DNA of 64,000 nt from DATMNI01 sp035570275 (GTDB taxonomy: Bacteria; Acidobacteriota; Terriglobia; Bryobacterales; Bryobacteraceae), in NCBI GenBank assembly GCA_035570275.1, contig DATMNI010000386.1:1-64000 (forward strand). The letters are read 5' to 3'. Position numbers and translations under genes: made by a program. Below are positions 44,708 through 52,495 of this stretch, piece after piece (positions within the stretch are counted from its first letter, which is position 1; each line of letters opens with the position of its first letter). The notes beneath the pieces are model-generated. The model searched no databases and was not told the origin of the DNA. It worked only from the letters and a program-made list of their open reading frames with translations.

Positions 44708-47305
44708 CTACTTCGAGTCGGGATGAATTTCGACGTAATCGAGGGCGGCGGTTTCGCCTCCATCGCGCATGCCTTCGATGCGGATTTCGTCGCCGCGGCG
44801 CAAGGCTACGCCGGTGACCACTCGCCGGGCGGATGACCCGGCATCGATCTTGCGCGTCGGCAGGCGGTCGGCGGCGGCCCATTCGTCGATGATTTGACTT
44901 CCCACCCACAGACGGAAATGGGAGACGCCGTCGATCTGGTCGAAGTACTGGACGCTCAGCGTGTACCAGCCGGCGGCGCCATCGTAGCGCAGGGTGGCGG
45001 TGCATTTCGGATCGGTGCAAGCGATCGCCTTGCCGCCGGAGGCAGCCTCCCAAGGGGTGACGTCGCGAACGGTGTAGCCATCCAGTTTCATGGACTCGGC
45101 TTCGTAGCGGCCGGGGTGGTGGCCCACGCGGCCCGCCGCATCGGCGATTCCGGAGGCGCGGAAAAACCAGTTGTTGACGGCATCGCGCCAGACCTCGGCC
45201 TGACCGGCCTGATATACAAGCTGCGCCAGCACGTCGCGGTAGCGCTGGTCGTCGATGTGGCCCTGGAGCGCCTGCCACTGGCGCACGTATCGGGTGACGG
45301 CCTGGGCGCCATCGTAGTGCGCATCATAGAGGTACTGGATCACCGTCTTGCCGGAATGCAGCTTGGAGGTGTAGGGGACGTGATGCAGGAAGAGCAGCAG
45401 ATCGTCGGGACAGGTTGCCCGCGATTCGAATACCCTGGTCACGGCGGGCCGGTACTGGCCGGTGTATCCGGTTCCGGTGGCCAGGGTGCGGTCCATGCCG
45501 GCGCCTTGCGCGTCGGCGAAATGCCACTGGCCCCAACCATTACGTTCCGAAGCCTCCACATTGACGCTGTAGTGGTTGCCGGTGATGTCGGTGAGGGTCT
45601 GCAGGCCGAGCGGGCCGGTGTAGTTCTCATAGGTGCGCCAGGAACTGAGTTGGATGGCGTTGATGGTTTCCACGGCCTTGGGGTCGTCGCCAAAAGTCTG
45701 GCGCGTCCATTCGTCGGCGATGCGCTGCGAGCTGAGGTCGGGATTCCAGGCCAGGCGGCCGAAGCCGTAGAGGTTGGCCTGGGACAGGTGGTTGCCGTAC
45801 CAGTTGTCATCCAGGCCGACGTTCGAAACCCCGACGAAACCGCCGGTGGGGCGGTGGAAGACCTTGCCGGCTAACAGCGCCTTGACGGGCGTGGGGGCGG
45901 GGCTGCCGTGCACATCCAGAGCGTGCATATCGAAATCGAGCGCCGTTTTCCACATGGGAACCAGAAACACGGTGTGGCGGGCCTGACCGAAATACTCCTG
46001 GGTGATTTGCAGTTCGATGGCCTGGTTGGTTTTCTCCAGCGCGCCGAACAAAGGCGAGGCCGGCTCGCGCACCTGGAAATCGATGGGGCCGTGTTTGATC
46101 TGGACGATCACGTTGTCGTCGAACTGGCCATCGAGCGGCTGGAAGTTGTCGTAGGCCGCGCGGCCGCGATCGTTCTTGGGGTTCTTCCAGTCGGCGTGAT
46201 GGTCGTAAACGAAACCGCGATAGAACAGGAAACCGCCGTGGGGTTCGAGCGCACGGGCCACCACGTTGGCGGCTTCGGCGTGGCTGCGGCCGTAGGTAGA
46301 CGGGCCCACGCGGCCTTCGGAATCGGCCTTGAGGACGAAGCCGCCCAGGTCGGGCACTGCGCGATATAGGTCGTCGGCGCGGGCCTTCCACCAGGCGGCG
46401 ACGCGCGGGTCCTGCGGGTCGAATGTGTCGAGGCCGCCGACGCTTTTGGGACTGCCGAAATCGACGGAGATCGCCACCTGGACGCCCCAGGGCCGGAAGG
46501 CTTCGGCGATGCTGGCAATTTGCGGGATGAAGTCCGCGCCCAGCAGCAGCGGGTTGGCGTTGACGTTGCTGATGGCGCAGCCGTTGATGCCGAGCGAGGC
46601 CAGCAGGCGGCCATATTCGCCGACGCGGGTCAGATCTTCGCGGACGTGCAGGTTGTCCCAGAAGATAGACCGGCCGCCGTAACCGCGCTCGATGGAGCCA
46701 TCCAGATTGTTCCACTCGTTGACCCAGCGCAGCGGCGCGTAGGGCGTCTGCTTGTCGTTCAGTTTGGCGATGGGCTCACCGAGCGCGACTTTGCGGAGAA
46801 ACGCGAAAACGCCGTAGAGCACGCCGCGACCAGTGGCGCCGGTAATGACCGTGTGGGTGACGCCGTCGATGACGGTGGTGGTGAGCCAGTAGGCGTCGGA
46901 GTCAATGGACGCGGTGAGGCGCAGATCGGCCAGCGTTCCCACCAGGATGGCCGGCTCGGAGGGCACGGCGGATTCGACCCGCAACGTACGGCCGAGCATG
47001 CCGCGGACCCCGGCGAGCAATTCCTTTTGCGCGCTCCGGGCAACGGGGGAAGTGCCGTAGGTGACGGCGACGGCGGGGAGGGTGGCGCGGTAGGCACGGG
47101 CGACGGCGTCACTGAGCGGTGCGTAGCGCAACCAGGCGTCGCGGCCGGTTTCGGCGTGCAGGCTGAGGCAGGCTAGCAGCGCACAGAATAAGGATAGTGG
47201 GGTAGACCATCGTTTTTTGTGGTCTGCCGGGCGTATGGCAGACGACGAAAACCGATCGTCTGCCCCACCTCTGCTGTGATGGTTCGATGGCTTCATGGCA
47301 GGCAT
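44708..47305 (-). CDS. aguA: Alpha-glucuronidase, GH67, with C-terminal carbohydrate-binding-like domain
   Basis: 865 residues from the ATG overlapping the upstream stop (TGATG). Cuts 4-O-methyl-glucuronate from xylo-oligomers. Signal-peptide core PLSLFCALLACLSLHA; then GH67 N-terminal (YGTSPVARSAQKELLAGVRG), catalytic barrel with LRWVNEWNNLDGSIERGYGG, SIFWDNL, GFVLKADSEGRVGPSTYGRS, KHGPIDFQVREP and the C-terminal domain (DDNWYGNHLSQANLYGFGRL). The last 130 residues (YEAESMKLDGYTVRDVTPWE onward) form a CBM6/35-like domain absent from the shortest GH67s. The n-region before the signal core is encoded by a family A-type palindromic repeat, so the true start is uncertain. Confidence 0.92.
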   Translation of the reverse strand: MPAMKPSNHHSRGGADDRFSSSAIRPADHKKRWSTPLSLFCALLACLSLHAETGRDAWLRYAPLSDAVARAYRATLPAVAVTYGTSPVARSAQKELLAGVRGMLGRTLRVESAVPSEPAILVGTLADLRLTASIDSDAYWLTTTVIDGVTHTVITGATGRGVLYGVFAFLRKVALGEPIAKLNDKQTPYAPLRWVNEWNNLDGSIERGYGGRSIFWDNLHVREDLTRVGEYGRLLASLGINGCAISNVNANPLLLGADFIPQIASIAEAFRPWGVQVAISVDFGSPKSVGGLDTFDPQDPRVAAWWKARADDLYRAVPDLGGFVLKADSEGRVGPSTYGRSHAEAANVVARALEPHGGFLFYRGFVYDHHADWKNPKNDRGRAAYDNFQPLDGQFDDNVIVQIKHGPIDFQVREPASPLFGALEKTNQAIELQITQEYFGQARHTVFLVPMWKTALDFDMHALDVHGSPAPTPVKALLAGKVFHRPTGGFVGVSNVGLDDNWYGNHLSQANLYGFGRLAWNPDLSSQRIADEWTRQTFGDDPKAVETINAIQLSSWRTYENYTGPLGLQTLTDITGNHYSVNVEASERNGWGQWHFADAQGAGMDRTLATGTGYTGQYRPAVTRVFESRATCPDDLLLFLHHVPYTSKLHSGKTVIQYLYDAHYDGAQAVTRYVRQWQALQGHIDDQRYRDVLAQLVYQAGQAEVWRDAVNNWFFRASGIADAAGRVGHHPGRYEAESMKLDGYTVRDVTPWEAASGGKAIACTDPKCTATLRYDGAAGWYTLSVQYFDQIDGVSHFRLWVGSQIIDEWAAADRLPTRKIDAGSSARRVVTGVALRRGDEIRIEGMRDGGETAALDYVEIHPDSK
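47197..47268. repeat. Cloverleaf repeat (family A variant) in the GH67 signal region
   Basis: Outer stem GTGGGG...CCCCAC encloses two hairpins, GTAGACCA(tcgttttttg)TGGTCTGC and GGCAGACGA(cgaaaaccga)TCGTCTGCC. Same architecture as the TGTGGGG double hairpins elsewhere, with different inner stems. Read through as codons of the alpha-glucuronidase N-terminus. Confidence 0.8.
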
Positions 47306-48549
47306 CAATACGGAATCGCCGCCGGCCGGTCATCCGTCGGATCCGCCCATCGGTCGTTGGGGACAATGGGGGTCCAGCCGGGCCGGCCCGGATCCTGATC
47401 GTAGGGATAACCGCCGAGGCGCTGGTAGAGTTCGGCGTACTTGCGCAGTTTGTCGCGGTCCAGTTTGACGCCCAGGCCCGGCGCATCGGGCACGCGAATG
47501 GCGCCGTTTTCGTACGGCATCAGGCCGCCTTCAATCACGTCATCGGTCAGGTGATGGTAGTGGGCATCGGCAGCGAAGGAAAGGTTGGGGATCACCGCGC
47601 CCAGGTGCAGCATGGTGGCCAGTTGAATTCCCAGTTCGCCCGAGGAGTGCACGGCCACGCCGAGTTGGAACGTCTCGCACACCGCGGCGGCTTTCACGCA
47701 GGCGCGGATGCCGCCCCAAAAGGTGGTGTCCAGCAGGATCACATCCACCGCGGTATCGAGCACGTTGGCGGCGAGTTGTTCGAAGTTCACCACCACCGTA
47801 TTGGTCGCCAGCGGAACCCGCACCATCTGGCGGGTGCGCCGCATGCCGTTCAGGCCGAAAACCGGGTCCTCCAGGTAGTCGTTGCGCAGACCCTCGATTC
47901 CCTGGCCGAAGCGTATGGCCTGTTCGGTGGACCAGACGGCGTTGGGGTCGAAACGCACCGAGTCCTGCGGGAAAGCAGCGGCCACGGCGCGGTAAACCTC
48001 CAGTTCATGATCCGGGTGAAAGACGCCAGCTTTGACTTTGAGGGTGGTGAATCCGAAACGCTGTTTCAGAGCACGGGCATTGGCCACGACCTGTTCGATG
48101 GTGCGCACTTCACCGGCGCCGGTCTGCGGATTCGGGTAGCGGAAGAAACAGTAGGCGGCGAATGGGACGCGGTCGCGCAAACGCCCGCCCAGGATGTCGC
48201 AAACCGGCACGCCCCACGCCTGGCCGAGGATATCGAGACAGGCAAATTCCAGCGCCGCCAGCACCTGGGTGCGGTTATTGTAGAGCGACGCTGTGGGGTT
48301 AGCGATGAGGAAGCGCATTTCTTCAATGCGCGCCGGATCGCGGCCGGTAAGGTACTGTTTCAGGGCGCGGAATACCGCCTCGGCCGATTCCCCGCCCCCG
48401 CCCATTTCTCCCAAACCGATGAGTCCGTTATCCGTCTCCACTTCCACGATGGTTCGGACAAATCGGCCCCAATGACAGCCATTGGCGTGACGCAGAGGCG
48501 CCTCCAGCGGGACCGTGACGGTGGTCGCGCGGATATCCCGGATCTTCAT
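47305..48549 (-). CDS. Glucarate-dehydratase-family enolase-superfamily enzyme
   Basis: 414 residues. Enolase superfamily (MR/MLE). N-terminal capping domain, then LKVKAG (K-x-K base), RFDPNAVW, YLEDP and LATN metal ligands and HSSGELGIQ; the Asp-Glu-Asn ligand set and 'RFDPN' match the glucarate dehydratase subgroup. It would convert glucarate (from oxidised glucuronate) to 5-keto-4-deoxyglucarate. The gene is directly coupled to alpha-glucuronidase (TGATG), supporting a role in using glucuronate side chains. No SD is visible; the inverted repeat TTGTT-N9-AACAA sits only two bases before the ATG. Confidence 0.85.
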   Translation of the reverse strand: MKIRDIRATTVTVPLEAPLRHANGCHWGRFVRTIVEVETDNGLIGLGEMGGGGESAEAVFRALKQYLTGRDPARIEEMRFLIANPTASLYNNRTQVLAALEFACLDILGQAWGVPVCDILGGRLRDRVPFAAYCFFRYPNPQTGAGEVRTIEQVVANARALKQRFGFTTLKVKAGVFHPDHELEVYRAVAAAFPQDSVRFDPNAVWSTEQAIRFGQGIEGLRNDYLEDPVFGLNGMRRTRQMVRVPLATNTVVVNFEQLAANVLDTAVDVILLDTTFWGGIRACVKAAAVCETFQLGVAVHSSGELGIQLATMLHLGAVIPNLSFAADAHYHHLTDDVIEGGLMPYENGAIRVPDAPGLGVKLDRDKLRKYAELYQRLGGYPYDQDPGRPGWTPIVPNDRWADPTDDRPAAIPY

Positions 48550-48632
48550 TTTGTTTTATGGTACAACAATACTCAATCGGCGCTGGTGGGCGGCTTCTGC
48601 AGCCCGGAAACTCGCCGCCAATATTCTATCGC
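48491..48632. repeat. Copy A of the duplicated divergent promoter region
   Basis: Bases 48491-48575 match 52289-52372 with six to eight differences; the last 28 bases, starting ATTTTGTTTTATGGTACAAC, are identical. Bases about 48578-48632 further match the start of the xylose isomerase gene (AGCCCGGAAACTCGCCGCCA versus AGCCCGGAAACGCGCCGCAA), with about 65 bases deleted. So copy A is intact on the dehydratase side and decayed on the xylA side. Confidence 0.9.
48551..48569. promoter_or_regulatory. Inverted-repeat operator, dehydratase side
   Basis: TTGTT-N9-AACAA with spacer TTATGGTAC. It abuts the ATG of the dehydratase gene and is identical at 52348-52366 before xylA, suggesting one regulator for both genes (inference). 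Confidence 0.5.
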
Positions 48633-48634
48633 CT

Positions 48635-48952
48635 TCACCGCTCCTGGCTGAACTGCGTGATGCGCACGGACCCGTCCGGAAAGTTCGCGCGAATTTCCAG
48701 TTGCCCGCCCATGGCTTCGATGAACTTCGCAAGGGTGCCGATATACATGTCCGCGCGCCGTTCCATCTTGGAAACGCTGGCTTGCTTAACGCACAGAAGT
48801 TGGGCTAGATGGACTTGCGTCAGTTCGCGCGCCGCCCGCAGTTGGTCGAGGCTCATATTTTCCAGGGTTTCTTTCACGCGCGTGGCTACCCTCTGCCGCG
48901 CTTCCGGTGACAGCTTTGCTTCGAGTTCTTTGAAATTCCTTGCTTTCGCCAT
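48635..48952 (-). CDS. XRE-family HTH antitoxin (HigA-like)
   Basis: 105 residues. A basic N-terminal helix (AKARNFKELEAKLSPEARQR) then an XRE helix-turn-helix: LDQLRAARELTQVHLAQLLC and VKQASVSKMERRADMYIGTL. Matches the antitoxins paired with Gp49-like HigB toxins, and lies three bases downstream of such a gene. The frame is intact; the toxin is frameshifted. Confidence 0.88.
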   Translation of the reverse strand: MAKARNFKELEAKLSPEARQRVATRVKETLENMSLDQLRAARELTQVHLAQLLCVKQASVSKMERRADMYIGTLAKFIEAMGGQLEIRANFPDGSVRITQFSQER

Positions 48953-48955
48953 GTT

Positions 48956-49298
48956 TTATTTCTCCAACTCCGCGAGGTGCTCATCGTACAGCCGATCCGC
49001 AATCGGAACGAAGATTTCGTACCAGCGGGCATTGCCACTTTTGTCGCCGCCAATCAACAGAATGGCCGCGCTATCAGGGTCAAACGCATACAGCACACGG
49101 AACGGCCTCCCTTGGTGCTGAATTCGCAATTCACGCATGTGCCGGTGCTTGCTGGAGGAGACACGAACAGCGCGGGAAACGGAGATCGACGCCCCGTTCC
49201 CTGAGGATATTGACGTCATGGGCTACGCTTTCCTGCTCTTCGCCTGTGAGGCCGTCCCACCAAGCCTCGAATTCGTCGGTGAAGATCACCTCAACCAC
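48956..49298 (-). pseudogene. Gp49/HigB-like toxin gene, frameshifted
   Basis: The first part (from about 49298, GTG start, VEVIFTDEFEAWWDGLTGEE) is in one frame and runs to RERGVDLRFP; the rest, SSSKHRHMRELRIQHQGRPF, RVLYAFDPDSAAILLIGGDK and WYEIFVPIADRLYDEHL, is in another. Joining the frames near 49165-49185 restores a complete Gp49-type RNase toxin of about 115 residues. One missing base near CCGCGCTG is enough. As it stands the product would end in unrelated residues. Confidence 0.85.
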
Positions 49299-49316
49299 AA
49301 ATCCAGTATAGCTCAT

Positions 49317-49632
49317 AAGGAATATAGCTTCAGGGGAATAATCGGGGCCTTCAAGATGCCTGACACCATAGGCCGCATCACTTTTCAGTGCCCGCCGTCT
49401 CCGGCAAGTTTCCGCTGGTGAGCCGCCCAGCCCTACGGGCGCGCGCAAAGCGCACAACGTGATCGTCCATCGGTTCGGACCGGGTAATTGCCAAGATTGA
49501 GCACTGCTTCGAGAAGGGAGACGGCCCATCCGATTCCTCTTCAAAGATCCAGGAATGACCGAAGCCAAGCGCATCAACTCCCCTTGGATTACATGAGCTA
49601 TTGCATGTGATATCATCAAACCGAGGTAGTTT
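49317..49632. other. Gap between two toxin-antitoxin modules
   Basis: About 315 bases. A minus-strand frame encodes SWIFEEESDGPSPFSKQCSI then VVRFARARRAG, which reads like the end of a real protein but was not recognised. Otherwise nothing. Confidence 0.35.
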
Positions 49633-50070
49633 CTGCGGGTTGTCCTCGACACCAACGTGCTTGTGGCGGCACTCCGAAGTGATCGAGGCGCATCCCGGCA
49701 ACTGCTGCTCGGCGCTTTGGACAGGCAGTTCGAAGCACTCGTTTCGGTGCCGTTGATGGTAGAGTACGAGGCCGTTCTGACACGCCAGGAGCACCTGAAT
49801 GTGAGTGGTCTCAGTGCAGACGATGTGAACGAGATCCTGGACGCGTATGCGAAGGTCGCCATTCCTGTGCATCTGCGGTTCTTGTGGCGTCCACGCCTGA
49901 AGGACCCCGCCGATGAAATGGTGCTGGAGACGGCAGTGAACGGTACGGCAGATCGGCTAGTCACTTTCAATGAGCGGCACTTAGCCGTGGCTGCGCGCGA
50001 ATTCGGAATTCGCGTGCTTCCGCCGCGTGATGTGTGGAAGGAGGTTCAACGTCGAAATGAGGAAAAGTAA
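49633..50070 (+). CDS. PIN-domain toxin without a canonical start codon
   Basis: The PIN domain begins RVVLDTNVLVAALRSDRGAS with the first catalytic Asp, and continues to DPADEMVLETAVNGTADRLV (second Asp/Glu set) and TFNERHL, ending in the family's FGIRVLPPRDVW. Family members start M-R-V-V-L-D-T-N; here the codon in that place is CTG (49633) and an in-frame TAG lies two codons upstream. The next start, GTG at 49657, would remove the catalytic LDTN Asp. So the toxin is either CTG-initiated at low level or inactivated. The antitoxin-like gene overlaps its end. Confidence 0.8.
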   Translation: MRVVLDTNVLVAALRSDRGASRQLLLGALDRQFEALVSVPLMVEYEAVLTRQEHLNVSGLSADDVNEILDAYAKVAIPVHLRFLWRPRLKDPADEMVLETAVNGTADRLVTFNERHLAVAAREFGIRVLPPRDVWKEVQRRNEEK

Positions 50071-50305
50071 TGTTGCATTGCGTCTCCAGGAGTCATTGCT
50101 CGACGAGGCCCGTCGAGTCGCGGAAACCGAAGGCGTAGCGCTAAATCAATTCATTAATGTGGCAGTGGCCGAGAAGTTATCGGCGCTTCGAACCGAAGAT
50201 TATTTTCGTGAACGGTCCGTCAGGGGTGATGTTGCAAAGGCTAAGCGATTGCTGAAACGGGCGGGGCGGGGAAAGCCGCCCGTTCCAGGAGATGAACGAG
50301 TGTAG
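50057..50305 (+). CDS. HicB/Arc-type antitoxin partner of the PIN gene
   Basis: 82 residues from the ATG at 50057, overlapping the PIN gene by 14 bases. VALRLQESLLDEARRVAETE then GVALNQFINVAVAEKLSALR is a ribbon-helix-helix domain like those of toxin-antitoxin regulators; the tail ends KPPVPGDERV. Intact. The order toxin-antitoxin is reversed from vapBC but common for this PIN group. Confidence 0.8.
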   Translation: MRKSNVALRLQESLLDEARRVAETEGVALNQFINVAVAEKLSALRTEDYFRERSVRGDVAKAKRLLKRAGRGKPPVPGDERV

Positions 50306-50455
50306 CGTCCCTGATTGTCTGGTTTGCAACTTGCCTATGATCTGGCCGCCGCACGTAAGGATGAGGGCAAAATCAAAGTGCGCCGGCAGCACGTTCCACA
50401 AGAATTGCACATGTAGTGTTTGCCTCACGGCCCGTTTTCCCGTATTCTGGAGGCG

Positions 50456-50713
50456 ATGGAAGTGCATTTCGCCCCCGACGTTGAAACCCAACTCAAGTAC
50501 CTCGCCCGGCAGAGCGGACGTGGAACCGCTGACAAGCTTGTGCAGGATGTCATTGCAGGATACTTCGATGAGCTTACGCAGACACGCGAAATGCCCGACA
50601 GCCGCTATGACGACCTGAAAAGCGGTAGGGTAAAGCCCATTCCCCGCGACGAGGTTATTGCATACTTCCGCGAGAAGAGCGAGGCCGCTCGCCGGACGCC
50701 GCCCGGTTCATGA
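50456..50713 (+). CDS. Antitoxin (ParD/RelB-like)
   Basis: 85 residues from the ATG with GGAGGC six bases upstream. MEVHFAPDVETQLKYLARQS begins a ribbon-helix-helix-like unit; DELTQTREMPDSRYDDLKSG and EVIAYFREKSEAARR are the C-terminal toxin-binding half. Overlaps the ParE-like gene by four bases. Intact, while the toxin is internally deleted. Confidence 0.82.
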   Translation: MEVHFAPDVETQLKYLARQSGRGTADKLVQDVIAGYFDELTQTREMPDSRYDDLKSGRVKPIPRDEVIAYFREKSEAARRTPPGS

Positions 50714-50922
50714 TCGCGTACGATTATCACCCGGAAGCCCGCCTTGACCTTGACGAGATTTGGGAATTCATTCGCGAGGTTAATCTCGCCGCCGCCGATC
50801 GGTTGATTCGTGCATACCTGATTGCCTACGCACCGGAGGAAAAGCCCCTGTGGGTTGTCGCAGTCATGCACGGGCGGCGCAGCCCTCGCGTGATGGCCGC
50901 AATCCTGAGAGGCAGAGAATAA
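50710..50922 (+). pseudogene. ParE/RelE-type toxin with an internal deletion
   Basis: Open but only 70 codons. The first half, IAYDYHPEARLDLDEIWEFI and REVNLAAADRLIR, and the last, AYLIAYAPEEKPLWVVAVMH and GRRSPRVMAAILRGRE, are standard ParE sequence; about 30 residues between them (the central helix and strand leading to 'ILVREY') are missing in frame near 50811. Loss of this core should destroy the fold. The antitoxin upstream is complete. Confidence 0.82.
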
Positions 50923-51002
50923 ACCCGCGTCTGAAAGGGTACATCCTGCAACTCTTGCAACATGCCGCTTGACATCCGTCATGTAACGGGTTACGGTTCG
51001 GG

Positions 51003-51280
51003 TTGATACGGTCGATTCGCCACAAAGGGTTGAAACGGCTTCACGAAGACGACGACCCGCGCGGCGTGGTGCCGAACACGCAGAAAAGCTGCGTGACATC
51101 CTGGTGCGCCTCGATGCCGCCGGTGCGGTTGCGGATATGGACATGCCGGGGTTTAGACTGCATCCGCTCGATGGCCGGGAGAAAGGTTTTTGGGCCGTGA
51201 CGGTTCGCGCCAACTGGCGGGTTGTTTTCCGCTTTGCCGACCGCGATGTACTGGACGTTGATTATGTCGATTACCACTGA
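51003..51280 (+). pseudogene. HigB/RelE-type (killer) toxin gene, frameshifted
   Basis: From a TTG at 51003 the frame reads IRSIRHKGLKRLHEDDDPRG then VVPNTQKS and leaves the family pattern. Shifting one base near 51072 gives HAEKLRDILVRLDAAGAVAD, GFRLHPLDGREKGFWAVTVR and ANWRVVFRFADRDVLDVDYV ending DYH, a complete HigB C-terminus just before higA. One lost G in 'CCG(G)AACACGC' explains it. Confidence 0.88.
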
Positions 51281-51295
51281 AAGGGGAACCCAGCC

Positions 51296-51577
51296 ATGCC
51301 GATGAAGAACCCACCCCACCCCGGCAGCTTCGTGCTGCGCCAGTGCATTGAGCCTTTGGGCTTGAGCATCACGGCCGCCGCCGCCGCCCTTGGTGTCACC
51401 CGGACTACGTTATCGGAACTCGTAAACGGGAAGCGCGGGATTTCGCCTGAAATGGCCGTGAGGCTTTCCAAGGTCTTCGGCGGCAGTGCCGAAAGCTGGC
51501 TTGTGCAGCAGGCGCAATACGAGCTTGCGCGTGTCCGCACCGGCCGGATAAGACTCAAACGGCTGGAATTGGCCTGA
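51296..51577 (+). CDS. higA: HigA-family addiction-module antitoxin
   Basis: 93 residues. NPPHPGSFVLRQCIEPLGLS and TRTTLSELVNGKRGISPEMA, AVRLSKVFGGSAESWLVQQA are the classic HigA helix-turn-helix pattern. Starts 15 bases after the higB remnant with AAGGGG ahead of it (a second ATG at 51302 is possible). Complete reading frame. Confidence 0.92.
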   Translation: MPMKNPPHPGSFVLRQCIEPLGLSITAAAAALGVTRTTLSELVNGKRGISPEMAVRLSKVFGGSAESWLVQQAQYELARVRTGRIRLKRLELA

Positions 51578-51734
51578 CAGAAGCGGTGAGCCTCCCCGCC
51601 CCGTTATTCGGCAAATGGCGCTTCAGAAAGCGGTCCATTGCGCAACGCCCACCGCGCGACGATCAAGCCGCACTCACCGATAACCCCGTTCGTTCACTAT
51701 CGCCGTTTCTTTGCCCGAACGCCACCCTGTCCCG

Positions 51735-52040
51735 TCAACACACGACAGAGTCTGCGCCGTGGCCTGTTCCGCGCAGGATCACCGACGGCCAGTCGTCCGA
51801 GCCAAGACGCATTCGCCAGTGCGGCGGTTGATGCAGTCGTTGACAGAATGTTTTGGTCCTCAACATTAGCCCGCCACCGAATCCAAGTTGAGTAGAGAGC
51901 GAGACCGCGTCGATCTCAAACGTGCGGAGTCGGTGTCCAATCAATCGTCTGAGTGCGTCTTCACGGTGCTGCCATTTGGCCTCCGTGGCCGTGATCTGTC
52001 TGCCGTTGAGTAGTAATTCCCAAGCGGCATAGCTATTCAT
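51735..52040 (-). CDS. Hypothetical protein
   Basis: 101 residues from ATG 52040. MNSYAAWELLLNGRQITATE, a basic helix HREDALRRLIGHRLRTFEID and FCQRLHQPPHWRMRLGSDDW look protein-like (Trp-rich, balanced composition), unlike shadow ORFs nearby. No family recognised and no clear SD. It sits between higA and the promoter copy and may be a remnant of the element that brought the toxin-antitoxin genes. Confidence 0.45.
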   Translation of the reverse strand: MNSYAAWELLLNGRQITATEAKWQHREDALRRLIGHRLRTFEIDAVSLSTQLGFGGGLMLRTKTFCQRLHQPPHWRMRLGSDDWPSVILRGTGHGADSVVC

Positions 52041-52288
52041 TGTTGTCAACCCGATCTCGCCTCGTGGGTTCCCGGTCGTTCCGTCTCTGCGCAAAAACGG
52101 TGAAAGGGCACGGCGTGAAGTGGTTTTATACCGAAAACTTGGCGGGCATCGTCCTTCCCTGCTCGCCCCGGTTTCGTAAAGCGTCAGTTTGGGCTCATCG
52201 CCTGAACCCGCGCCAATCGCGCGGTTGACGTGTGTCAAGTGTCAGGGTCAAAATGGGGAGATGAAATGCGCCGCGCTACAATCTGCTG

Positions 52289-52495
52289 CGCAGAGGCGCT
52301 TCAAGCGGGACCGCGACGGTGGCGGCGCGGATATCCCAAATCTCATTTTGTTTTATGGTACAACAATACTCAGCGACTATAATACTGAGCGATGAACCCG
52401 ATACCTCAAAACCAGCAACAGGCGCTGGTCGCGCGCCTGATGAACGCCTGTGGCGGCTCCTACAGCCCGGAAACGCGCCGCAAGTATTTTATCTC
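52289..52495. repeat. Copy B of the duplicated divergent promoter region
   Basis: 52289-52372 matches copy A. On the minus strand 52289-52345 is a decayed 5' end of the dehydratase gene (RSRLKRLC-like codons in place of VPLEAPLR, no downstream gene). On the plus side it continues into the intact xylA. Thus copy B is the mirror state of copy A. Confidence 0.9.
52348..52389 (+). promoter_or_regulatory. xylA operator and promoter
   Basis: TTGTT-N9-AACAA (52348-52366), then CTCAG-N11-CTGAG (52369-52389) surrounding a perfect TATAAT at 52378-52383. The -10 lies only eight bases before the ATG, so transcription should begin at or next to the start codon: a leaderless or near-leaderless message (inference). 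No good -35 is visible, which suggests activator dependence. Confidence 0.55.

Noticed and set aside
51586..51895. Two plus-strand frames after higA (81 and 85 codons)
   Set aside because: Pro/Arg-rich, no ribosome-binding site or similarity; the opposite strand has a better candidate gene.
48491..52495. Interpreting the promoter duplication as transposon target-site duplication
   Set aside because: The copies are over 100 bp, much longer than normal target duplications, are diverged, and no transposase is present; a recombination-generated duplication fits better.
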